Below are positions 22,812 through 33,851 of a stretch of DNA of 64,000 nt, in pieces. Position 1 is the stretch's first letter. Every line of letters starts with the position of its first letter. A model generated the notes under the pieces. The model was not told where the DNA came from, did no database searches, and worked only from the letters and a program-made list of their open reading frames with translations. The DNA is from Piper betle. Its lineage: Eukaryota; Streptophyta; Magnoliopsida; Piperales; Piperaceae. The translations under genes were made by a program, and so were the position numbers. The stretch lies in the NCBI GenBank assembly GCA_033002965.1, contig JAURVB010007680.1, positions 1 to 64,000 on the forward strand, in the 5' to 3' direction.

Positions 22812-25755
22812 TGTATCGACTTGCCATGTTTCACGATATTGTGGGCCTTACTGGCCAGGTGTTACTCAAAATTTAATAAAACCAACCCTATAACGACCAG
22901 TCCTAACCAGATCAGGTGTTACTTAAAAGGTTACATGAATAATATGAAAGCAAATAAGTCTAGCATTTCAAACTCATAAGAACTTAAGTTTCAAATGACA
23001 ATGTATGAAATAATTATCCCAGAGTCTTAGACCGTTTCCCATAGGGACATTTATAACACAAGAAAAGTAAAAAGAGAAGTCCGCTTATTATTTGTTCACC
23101 ACCTAAGTTGGTAGAAGAACCACCCTATCGTCTCTTAGTCTTTTGTTCCAGTTGCTAACCTGCGGAAGCAATTCCACGTTAGTGATTAAACACTAAGCCG
23201 TATAATTAAATAAAACAGTCCATAAACTCCCTATCATTATCTATAATATTGACTCCCATGTCCATTTATTAGTTGATGGTTCAGTCCACCATGTCCATCT
23301 ATTGGCTGATGGGTCAGTCCATGATATCCATTACTGGCTGGCAAGTCTAATCCGTCATGTCCGTTATCTGCTGGTGAGTCCAATCCACCATATCCGTAAT
23401 TGGCTAATGGGTCAGTCCATCATGTCCATTACTGGCTGGCGAGTTCAATCTGCCATGTCTATTACCGGTTGGTGAGTTTAATCCACCATGTCCGTAATTG
23501 GCTGGTGAGTCCAATCCTTCATATCCAATTTATTATACTATAGGTTGTCAGGTCTTTTCTAACATATCCATTATTGGATTATGAAGGGCGTAACCCATGT
23601 CAGACTGAGTCAATTCCCGGTTGCACTCGGTGCATGGTGGTCGAATATAGGCTCAGGCTGACCAGGTTGTCCACAAGGGAAAATACAATATTTTAAATAA
23701 TTATACGGACCTCGATATTTTGAACTCACAGCTGCGACTAATGATCCTAATTTGAACGAGGACATAAAATTATACATAAGTATAGTTTTATTCGAGTAGA
23801 AATGCATACAACTAAATGACTAATATATATATCACTATTAAATTTCAACAATATTAAATATTAAACTATTCATGTGATATAATCATTTAAATCCTACTTT
23901 ACATTAATAATCTAGATCATAATTAACACTTAAAAATAATAAAATAATTATCAACTTATAAAAAAATATTTAATTACTATTATTAGTATATTTTCCTTTG
24001 TGACGATAATTACTTAACTACAATCTTGATAATTTAGTTTACAGTTTTAGATCTTTAATCACTATCTTTATTCATAGCAATTTAGTTCAATAAGTTTTAT
24101 GATTAAATTATTTAAAATAATTTGCATTATTCTAATTTAAAAATATTATTAATACAATTATTTTAAATTATTCAACTCAATAAAATTTCAAACTTTATTT
24201 ATTTTCATTATGTCATTTAGGTTCGACGCTAGTGATTGCTACCCGACTATAGTTTAATAACCTATTTAGACATTACTGCCTCGTTATTAAAATAATCACT
24301 TTATTTACCTAATATTAAATTTAATATAGTAAAGGTAAAATCCTTATTTTATTAATTACTTTTCACTGTCTGATTTAATTTAATCGCTTGTTATGTACCG
24401 ATTAATTATTAACCGTTTATCATTACTGTATTTTTATTATTTATGTCCATGTCGATTTCATCCAATAATTAGTTAGTTTATTATCTTTAACCCATAAAAC
24501 ATTAGAATAATTATTTTTTAATAATTTATGATGAGTTAATTTTATTTTTAACTTGAGTCGGTATCGAGTTAACCCATATTTACAAAATTTCCATCTTCTT
24601 CTTCCCCAAGGCCATCTTCTCTTCTCCTACCTTCTTCTTTGCACCTGACCAGACGGCACCACCACTGGTCACGTCCTTCTTCAATTCCCCAGCAACCCAA
24701 TTGAACAACCATATAAACATCAACAACAACATAAAAACAGGCAAAGATGAAGCCTAACGTCCATGTTTTACAGCAGCTATCCAAGGCGACGTCCTGCACC
24801 AAACCAGGCCTGATATCTTCCTCTTCAACCCAAAACCAGACCATGTCCTCCACTCCCTTCCCTACCAATCCAATTGGAAGCATAAAGCTTGTGCTTTACA
24901 GAAACTATCCACGTCAAACTCTGTTCTGCACCAAGGTGGGAGACTCCTGGACAGCAGCACCGCCGGGACTGCAAGGTGCACTCCGTCCGGCCAGCAGCAC
25001 TGCTGGGAATACTTCCCTTCTCCCTGCACGACAACCCAACATCAAGGCCAAGTGCTGTGAGCATGCACGGTGTGAGTCTTTGGCCAGTAAATTGGCTTGG
25101 ACGTCTTGAATCTCCCACAGTGTTGCACACTACAACTCCACCCATAACCACTAAAATTCCACCACCCATTGGAACCCAGGGACAAGGCGATGCCACCCTT
25201 CGACCCAGCAGCCAAAGAGGTTGTCGGGGGTGTGAGGGCTGCCTTGAAATCTTTGTTTACAGTCGCCTATCATTGCGCAACTTCAGACCCGTTGCCCATG
25301 GCGAAATTCCATTTTCGAGTTTAGTTTTAGTTGTTATTGTTGATTTTAGACTTTAATTCTCATATTTATCAAGCTTATTATCAATTAAAAAGACATATGA
25401 ATGCAAGAAAATAAAGAAGAGGGAGATAGGAAGGATACCGAAGCAAGGAAGGAATACTGGCAAGGAAGAGGAGAACTAGGCGGCTAAGGTGAGGAAGACG
25501 CCCCTACACCCGTATGTGAAAAATGATGTCCTCTTTCAAAATTTATAAAAATGAAAATGACGGCTAGGGTATGTGAGAACATCCGTATTTCACTTAACCA
25601 GGTAACTGGGTAAATAATAAAATGGGTAAATAATAAAATATAATAATTAACCCGGTAGAATTAGCGGGTAAAGAATATAACACACTCGGTCCTTTCCAAA
25701 CCGAGTCAAATATATTAAATTTTCTTTAAAAAAATTTTTTCCCACGGTCTTTACA
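22812..25755 (-). mobile_element. C3 solo LTR with CTTAT target duplication
   Basis: 2944 bp from tgtatcgactt to ggtctttaca, flanked by CTTAT at 22807-22811 and 25756-25760. The host C2 LTR continues on both sides ('gccgagctcttat' then 'tatgctgagaggg'). It holds a 33-bp minisatellite (23251-23545), the AT-rich middle, and a type 2 cassette at 24565-25300. Two overlapping plus frames and one minus frame of 104-155 codons in the cassette look like by-products of GC content. Confidence 0.92.
23251..23545. repeat. 33-bp minisatellite, short allele
   Basis: About nine diverged monomers of the type 'catgtccgtaattggctgg(c)gagtccaatcc(r)c'. Same repeat as at 34103, 39851 and 54195. Confidence 0.9.
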
Positions 25756-26303
25756 CTTATTATGCTGAGAGGGTGGCTGCCCCCATCTAGCTACAATTCC
25801 ATGTATGCACACATACACTACATGGCCCTCGACCTATAGTTATCGATATTTACCATTAACTCACGCTCTCAGTATCACAAGTACATAATGAGTCATTTTG
25901 TGTCACTAAGCCCTGTCACCCATTTCGTCTTAGTTACCAATATTCTCCTTTATATAGAAGAATATGTGTGGAATTTAAGAAGTCACTACATTAAATTGTA
26001 TAGAAAATAACATAATTACATATAACTATATTAAATACTAACCATTAATGTGATAACAAAAAGTTTAAAAAAATGACTATTAAGTTAATGCGAATGAGTG
26101 TAAGATCGCGCTCACAACTCTCAATCCCAAAAATTCAATAAATAAAATTTATTTAAAATCATTCATAAAACCCATTGTACTAGTACTCTAAAGGTTATAA
26201 TTGATAATTTATGATATTAATTTTTAGGAACTAATTTAAAACCCAAAAAAAATTGGGGAGATTGTACCAGTACTCTTAATTATTATTATTTTTGGGTTTT
26301 ACA
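25756..26303 (-). mobile_element. Second C2 LTR, remainder (internally deleted)
   Basis: Continues 'tatgctgagagggtggctgcc' to about 25940, then jumps to the LTR's end region ('ctttatatagaagaatatg', AT-rich) and ends gggttttaca at 26303. The middle of the LTR, including the cassette, is missing. Confidence 0.75.
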
Positions 26304-26315
26304 ATCTCCCCAATT
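26251..26315. repeat. 16-bp inverted repeat at a C2 LTR terminus
   Basis: aattggggagattgta (26251-26266) and its exact reverse complement tacaatctccccaatt (26300-26315) flank a 33-base loop. The arm is the LTR end plus polypurine tract, so the left arm is an inverted copy of the LTR/internal junction. Confidence 0.9.
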
Positions 26316-27026
26316 TTGAGAATTTCTTCCATTATCCGTTGGTATATTTATATATAGCTCTATAGAAGTTAGTATTTATATCTTCACATTTTCTTTAAAA
26401 AATTCGTTTTAGAAAAATCACGATTTACAATTTTCTTTCCACTTCTAGTTTGTGATGGTTGATCACATGAGTTGTTTTGATAGACTTCTTCACTACTTTT
26501 ACATCTTAAAGCTAAATTATTTGGGAACACTTCAAAAGTTAATCCTCTCTTGCATTTAATTAGTCATTTGAAATGACTCTATACATATCATTATGCTTCA
26601 TTGGTGTCTTTACTGTCCATAAACTCATATCTTGCGACATAGCATACTATAATTTATTGGTGTATTTTTTTCTCGAATTAAACATTGTCACTCATATGCA
26701 TAATTAAACTGGGGCACACTATCCCATGACACTGTCATCTAGATAGCACAAGTGTCCCATACCACCCATACTATTTAGATAACACCTCTAATTGTAAAGG
26801 CATCTCATATACCCTCTTTGGTTAAGTATCACGTGCACGTAGCATGACATATAAGTGACATACCCATAATTACTTACCATCTAAAAACAATGAAAATCAA
26901 TTCTATAACAGAATGATCAATGCTTATATAAAAGAAGTTTTACCCTAGGACAGTGAACTCTTAGACTTTCAATAAGGTAAGGATGAATTTGTATGGTTTT
27001 GTAGGGAACACATATTTGAGACCACC
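26304..27026 (-). mobile_element. Second C2 internal region, non-coding
   Basis: Polypurine complement atctccccaatttt at 26304. 'gggcacactatcccatgacactgtcat' and following blocks match 21125-21400. The primer site (about 27014-27025) is mutated. No coding sequence in ~720 bp. Confidence 0.78.
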
Positions 27027-27419
27027 TGTAACAACCCACCTGTTCCAAGCCACGAGCCAAGTGTTACTATATGAAAAACTAAGTGTCTTATAAATTAATT
27101 TTTTGGACCAATGACATATGTTATTGATGTTTTTCATATTATATATATAGGTCTTGTGATCCTCAGTCAGCTTTGGTAGATGGATGATAAATACTACACA
27201 CAATTGAGCGCACCACAATTATTTTCTTTCATTCATTTATTTATATTTGATGAGTTTTCGAGCATATATAGTAATATCTTCCATTCTCGTGACACTTAGC
27301 GGGATGTTTCGATCTGCTTTATTGATTGAGTCTTACCGATCAGCAACTTCAGAGATGACTCAATTTAATTATAATATTTCTTATTCAGTTCATAGATGAG
27401 CCCAAAATAGGGTGTTACA
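27027..27419. mobile_element. C2 LTR stub (27027-27100) fused to D1 5' LTR end (27101-27419)
   Basis: TGTAACAACCCACCTGTTCC starts a C2 LTR that breaks after ~75 bases in a T-run. The sequence then enters a D LTR (plus) at 'ttggaccaatgacatatgttattg' and ends GGGTGTTACA at 27419. Microhomology (tttt) at the joint suggests end joining. Confidence 0.8.
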
Positions 27420-29291
27420 CTTTGGTATCAGAATCATGTCTTAGTCGATTAAGATGGAAGACTTTTGTTTTGAGCCAAGTGTTAGAGCTGTCCTTAGCCA
27501 AGCTGACAGGTATTATCTTTGGTCCTTTCTCAAGATTTCAAATTTTTGATGAAAGTCAGACCTAAACAACATATGTTTTAGTATTAGCAGTTATAGAGAA
27601 GTTAAATGATGAACATGAGATCATGATTTTGGTAGATGCCAGAAGGAATCTCACAGGCATGTCATGACTTAGAGTGTCTATATGTTCAGTTAGTTGACGC
27701 TGAGTCAGAATGTGAATACGATTACCTTGACCACTAGGGACATTACAGCACTTGTCCGTCCTTTTGCATGTCACCACATCAGTCCTTCCTTGAGACATGG
27801 TGTTAATTGTGAGATGTAGTTATCATAGATGACATATATAGGGAGCTTGAAAGTATGGAGACATTGGCAGAGTTACGTGATAAATGAGCATAGAAAACTA
27901 AGTCTTGGCCAGATCCATCGAATGTAGTTTGAGGTCTACCTTGGAGAACTTTAACCCTTAGACAGATGCTTGTAGATAGAGGCTATAGTTATGCCAGCAG
28001 AGCCAGTAGAGTACTTGGAGCATAGATAATGATTTGGACAGATGACTTGAGATGGACCACTTCTAGGAGATAGCAATGCATGAGGATAAGTAGTGAGGTG
28101 GATCTATAGTCCCATGGGCACTTCACTGCCTCCCCCTCTTCCACTAGTTTATATCTGTCCCGGTAGCATTTTTGGCTTTTCTTTGCCAGACAGAGGCCTT
28201 GACATGATGAGGAGGAGATCAAGACCACCATTTCCTACAAGATTAGATATTTGATAGGATTCCACTAGTGCGAGATCAGTGATTGCTATTGAGAGCCGGT
28301 CAATGTGTATAGAAGGACTCACCCTAGATTTCAATAGATAAGTGTAGGCTCAACATTGTTTCACCACCGTACATCCACCACCATGATCCAAACCCCTCTG
28401 GATCAGGTACACATGGTTGGACAACCTAAGCCGAATTGTTAGCATCCACCTCTAGGGAGATAGATACATGACGTACATGATTATGACTAGGCCTCAACAC
28501 CTTGATAGCACTGCCGGTAACCAAGTTGCACAACTACTGTCTGTGATGCATAACCACAGTCCAAGTTGCACAACCATCATCCGTGATATACAACCACCGT
28601 CCGAGTTGCACAATCACCATCCATGATGCATTACCACCGATCAAGTATGCACTACCACCATCCATATATCACACTACCATTGGCCGAGCGGAGCAGTTAG
28701 TATGGAAGTCATTACCAGGTAGTTGTTGCCTCACCCCATATGAGACAATAACTACTTGAGGGATCTCTTAGCCTTACCCAGAGATTGCATGTCACATTTT
28801 TCAAAGTCGAGTAGGTCAGAGATTAAGGGTATGGTATAGCTACAGTAGCATCAATAGTGCTGAGGAGAGATAGGAGCATTGGGGTTGTTTTAACATAATG
28901 ACAAATGATCAACTTTACTAGCCATCTTGCCAACCTTTGCCTTGACTTGGCATCCTTGGGTCAAATGTGTATGACAAGATAGTGGTATCAGATAGTGTTA
29001 TCAGCCAGAGTTAATGACATTTTCCAGAGGGATGCACAGGGCAGAATCAGAGACCATGGCAGCATGACCTCTAGATGGAATGACCATAGTGGTAAGATTG
29101 CTTAGTCAACAAGACAACATACGTGTGGGCCACAAGCAAGGTACACAAATTAGATGAGTAGATACACAGTTTAACTCATTTAGAGTTTGGCCCAGTCAGT
29201 GAGAGAAGTTCGACTCATGTTAGAGTCTGACTCATATTAGAGTCTTCATCTTAGATGGTGGGTTTAGTGAGGGTGGGTCCATCATGGAGAG
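27420..29291 (+). mobile_element. D element 1 internal region, left part, non-coding
   Basis: Primer site TGGTATCAGAAT at 27423-27434. Bases 27440-28140 match 44005-44665 and 28090-28600 match 50024-50516 of D element 2. No gag or pol motif in any frame, only short frames broken by stops. Includes a 40-bp tandem repeat (28525-28684) and an imperfect 14-bp hairpin (28720-28754). Position 28092-28096 (agtga) is the uninterrupted version of the site where the A element inserted in D element 2. Confidence 0.8.
28525..28684. repeat. Four-unit 40-bp tandem repeat
   Basis: Units start exactly 40 bases apart at 28525, 28565, 28605 and 28645, with consensus start gttgcacaaccaccatccgt. A single related piece is at 50484-50520 in D element 2. 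Confidence 0.85.
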
Positions 29292-30262
29292 TGTCACAGG
29301 GGTCAGTTTAGCGGATAAATTTTTCGCCCAAACTACCACTGTGCGGCGTGTTTCCCTCCCTGGAAACACCAGCCAACACCACCTCCGCACCCCAACGTGC
29401 TGTGGTGCACAGCGGCCTCGGACCGCACGCCTGCAAGTATCGCACGCACCCAGTCCCGGTACCGCGCCCAGCTACCAACGCATGCATACCGTAACCAGGT
29501 TACCAGCCCCTGTACCGAACACACACACCGATCACCAAGTCGCAAGTGATTACCGCCCCACGTATCGAGTACCCTGCTCGGTGCCCCTAGACCACGGAAT
29601 CACTGATCTAGACCACGGTGCACAAACATGACGGATACATCACACCAATTATAGGATAAATCCCAACCTCTATTCTTACAACGTGAATACAGGATATACA
29701 CAGGTAATCCCTCTAGACTACCCGCCGGTCGTGGACATGCAAACCCCACGACCGTGCCTCTCGACCCTCACTCGACAGGACTTCACCCAACCCTCGGTTC
29801 ACCGCGCAGGGTTGCCGAACAACAGGTGTGTGAGCCTTGACCCTAAAGGCGGACGACGACTACCTCGGTAATCCCCTTGGTGTTCCAGACCCTCCTTGGC
29901 CTGACTGCAGTAACCCCAAGGCGTCCCCTTGCCCGACCAAGTTTCACTCCCCCACTGAGATCACTCACACACTCAACTCTCTTTTGTTGTTCCCATTTCT
30001 ACACAAGGATGGCATCTCCTTATATAGACCTTCCGAACTAGTGGGCACCACGTCCCGAGCTTGCACCCTCACCGTCCAATCCACGATCAACGGTCCTCAT
30101 GCTCCAAGCCTTGTCATCACTCACCCCTGGGATTCCAGCAAAATTGACCAGTGCACATGCCATAGACCAGATACAGACCCCACAGTTCCATGTACAGTAT
30201 GTTTTCATACTCCTTGAGACATGCTTTGCATATACAAGTGTTATCTCCACCATTCCATCACA
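29292..30262 (-). mobile_element. Candidate LTR inserted in D element 1
   Basis: A composition break: C-rich, gene-like sequence inside the D internal region, bounded by tgtcacaggg and ccatcaca (TG..CA). The minus strand contains GGTCTATATAAGGA near 30020, followed by a leader-like stretch, as in an LTR promoter. No matching target duplication was found, and no second copy is in the window. Open frames at 29284-29631 and 29837-30217 have no recognisable domain. Confidence 0.4.
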
Positions 30263-30931
30263 GTAGCTCCCTTCAGCAGTAGTTAGTAATTATATAGATA
30301 GTTACAAGAGCCATAGCATGCAGTAGGTTCATAGCAGTTGTCCTTGTTCCATTATAGAATAGAGTGAGATACTTGACTCTGGATCGAGTTATAGGAACAC
30401 CTGAGTGTTTGACCTAGACTGGTGATAGTAAGCCATATAGCTCATTAGCATACACGCTCACTTGGTATCTGTGTCTACCATATGCTATCAGGACTCATAG
30501 GAACCCTAATATAGCCATAGGACCTAGAGCAAAGTGCCTTAAAAATACCCACTTGACCATCCAATAAGGCCTTAGGGGTGAACCTAGGTTTTTAGCCGTA
30601 ATCATTGCATTTTAGTCCTCATAGTTTGCAATGACCCTAAGAACCAGTCCAGTCAAATAATTACAGCATGTATGGTCAGTCCAACTAGATGATTTGACCA
30701 CGTGTAGTCCATCCAGCCAGATCAATGGAATGCTAGCAAGCTTCATCATAGTTTGACTAGCTAGCTTCAAGTTGATCAGTTCGGTCATGTGCACCAAGCT
30801 TTCGGAGGGCTACCCTTCAAGTAATAGCTCTATAGCTTTTAGTTTTGCCAGCTTAGTGGCATCTTCAGTTGAGTCCTCCGATTACAGTTGATGTGAGAAA
30901 TTTTTGGGACAAAATTTTTATGAGGAGAGGT
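30263..30931 (+). mobile_element. D element 1 internal region, right part, and polypurine tract
   Basis: Non-coding. Ends in 'gggacaaaatttttatgaggagagg'; the purine run 30923-30930 directly precedes the LTR start, as in gypsy elements. Confidence 0.65.
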
Positions 30932-32048
30932 TGCAAAACTCCAGCTTCAGGTTAGGGTTTTATCCGCTTGTAGTTTTGCCTAGCTCAGGCTAGTCTTGGT
31001 CAATTCGAGTGAGTTCAAGCTAGACCAATTTTTAGACCGTGAATATGGGGCCCATATGTCTATATGAACATGTTATAGAGGCTGAGTATATACCCGACGT
31101 GCCAATGATAGCTTCAGTTATGCTACAGCAGAGCATGAGTTATCAGTCTATATATGAGGTATATAGATTTTTTTGTATTAGCCAAGGTTTTATGGCTAGA
31201 TCTAGGTGGTTGCAGCAATTAATATCCATTTGGGATTTTCAGGGTATCACATTTACATGTAGCTTAAGAATTTAAGACTACTAGATTACCCCTAGGGACC
31301 CAGCTTGATTGAGTTGTAAATTTTCATTCGATTGATTTCAGGGTTTTGAAGCTCATTTATCCTTCTTACGTCATTTTTAGATATAGAGTCACTTTTAGGC
31401 CTCGAGTCAGTTCCAACTTTAGACGGCAACTCCACCTACTCGACGGCAATGTCCATGCCTTTCCGACAATTTTTCAGCTAATAGCCAGCTAGACCTTGCT
31501 GATCACCAACGCCATCACCTCCGCCTCAACGTCCTTTGTTGATATGGCGATAGATTGCAACCTATGCTGCGCCGCCATTGGCGATTTCTAGTGAAGGACA
31601 GCGGCAGCCCGTTTGCTCATTTTCGTGTCTGCCTGCCTGTGTTCGCGTTCGCCATCATGATTTCGCCAGCCCTTGCCCAAGTCCTCTAGTCCATTCCCAT
31701 CTCTGACCAGCCGACCAGCCCACCAATTTAGTTAACCCAGACAGAGTTGGTTCAGCCCATTCGACCCGATTTGGTTCAGACCAGTTGACTTGGCTCGTGG
31801 CTTTCCCCCATTTTCAATCGTTTCTCGACCGATTTCTTTAATTCGAGAACCTCTATATTAGTTTAGACTCATATTTGCATGATATAGTATGTTTGATATT
31901 ATGATTATTTTCTCTATTTATTATTTATTTATTCATTATTATTCACTATTTGTTATTTATATATTTATTGATTATAATGCTTATTTATGAGAATATTTAT
32001 TACTCAGCTTATAAATATTAATATTATTAATGTTTACTAAATTATATA

Positions 32049-32088
<40 letters not shown>

Positions 32089-32852
32089 TGTTTGTTGCGT
32101 GTATGTTATTATTTATTTGTATTTATTTATGTATTCTTATATTAAATAGTTATACTATTATTATTCATAATTAATTAATATTACCTATTTATTTATTTAT
32201 TTATTATTTATTAAATTATTTTTTATTTAGTTATCTAATTATTTATATGGTTACTAACATGAATATATGTTGATATTTACCCGTGTTAGCCATGTATTTT
32301 TGTAGTATAATTATATTATTTTTTATGATTAGTATATAATTTATTTTCATGTACTTATTATTTTTCAATTTACCTATGAGTGTATTATTTATTTATTTAT
32401 TTATCATTTTTCATATTATGTATTGATTTGTGTGCCAGATGTTTAGTTGTGGATTTACGTAGCATTGTCCTTTATTGTGATGTTCTTGATGATGTAAACA
32501 CACTATGATTATGTATCATATAGAGTTGTTAGTCTTTTATTTACCAGTAGGTTCCGAAGTAGGTCCCATTGTCCACCAATAACTTGGACCGCATGTTTGT
32601 TTGGACCCTTTACATCTTTATCGCTTTAGTGTATCGTGGATTTGATTCCCAGACAACAGGACATGTTAATTGGTTGTTTTATCAAACCCCACTTAACACA
32701 AGATCCACCATAAGTTACCTTCAGGCATATTATATAAATCTTTTCCAAGGCCATATATAATTTTATCGAGTTTCCAGTTAGATGAGAGATGGTCAAACCA
32801 ACTCGCGTGTGCCATGAGCTAGGGCACATGTCAGTCACAGTGGGCTCTACTA
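30932..32852 (+). mobile_element. D element 1 3' LTR, truncated
   Basis: Starts tgcaaaactccagcttcagg. It contains a coding-like C-rich tract (31430-31830), 'aattcgagaacctctatatta', a long TTTA-rich section with (AT)n at 32052-32082, and the 'ggacatgttaattgg' block near 32660. Truncated at 'gtgggctctac', before the last third seen in 42650-43984. Confidence 0.75.
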
Positions 32853-33851
32853 TAATCCCCAGCTTTGGGTCAAGGTTTTGCCCAGTTCGGTCTAGTCTTG
32901 AGTCGATTCGAATGAATTTGAGCCAGACCAATTTTTAGCCTATGAGTATGAGGCCCAGATGGCCATATGAATGTGTATAGAGGCCGAGTATGCCAACATG
33001 CAGATGATAGATGTAGTCTTGCTACAATAGAGTATGAGTTATCAATGCATACATAAGGTATCCAGATTTTTTTGTATGTCTTAATGAGGGTTTTAAGCCT
33101 AGATCTAGGCCGTTGCAGCTTTTAGTATATGTTTGGGATTTTCATGGTGTCTCATTTACATGCATCTTAGGGATTTCAGACTATCGGATTGCCCCACAGT
33201 CTCATTTACATCCATCTTAGGGATTTTAGACTATCAGATTACCCCTGTGAGCCCAGATTGATTTGAGTCGGGTTTTCACATGATTTAGTTTAGGGTTTCA
33301 AAACTCATTAAGCCTTCTTGCCTCAATTCTCACCTATTAAGCAACTTTTAAGACTTGAACTAGTTTTAACTTTTGACAACCTCTATCCAAGCTTTTTGTA
33401 CATATATATACATATATATTGCATATACCGAGAGGTAGTCCCCACCAAACCCATGAGTTGCTGAATGGTTCAGATCAAGCCACATGGAAAGATCTGGACT
33501 GTTCAACAAAAAATAAAACCAAAAGCTTGGCTTTTCCCAGTATTTTGCACTGTTGCACCCAACCGCCATCGTCACTTTGAGCTGCTGCCGGAAATTCTTC
33601 GGCCCTCATCCAGTAGCCGGCTATCTATCCAAGCATAGCTCCGACACTGGCACCACAGCAGTAGCCATTGACGACAGCGTTTTTACCTCCTGTTTCCACC
33701 GCTGCCACCTTTTAGACCATTTCCCAGCACCGGCAAGCCAACTCCAAAGAGGCCAATCATCTAGATAAGTTCATCTCATTGATGCCAACATTTTGGGATT
33801 ACCCACAACCACCGCCGTGGTGGTGACCGCTGACAGCGACGTTACTGACCC
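32853..33851 (+). mobile_element. D element 2 5' LTR, first segment
   Basis: Resembles 30932-31440 ('ggtttt.cc', 'agaccaatttttag', 'tgagttatca.t.catacat', 'agggttt'). Holds a ~54-bp tandem duplication ('tctcatttacat.catcttaggga' at 33149 and 33203). Interrupted at 33851 by a C3 element; resumes at 41234. Confidence 0.7.

Noticed and set aside
24569..25356. Overlapping 104-155-codon frames on both strands as a gene
   Set aside because: They lie in the GC-rich cassette of a solo LTR, have no domain, and equivalent frames in the sister copy (12545-13080) are broken elsewhere.
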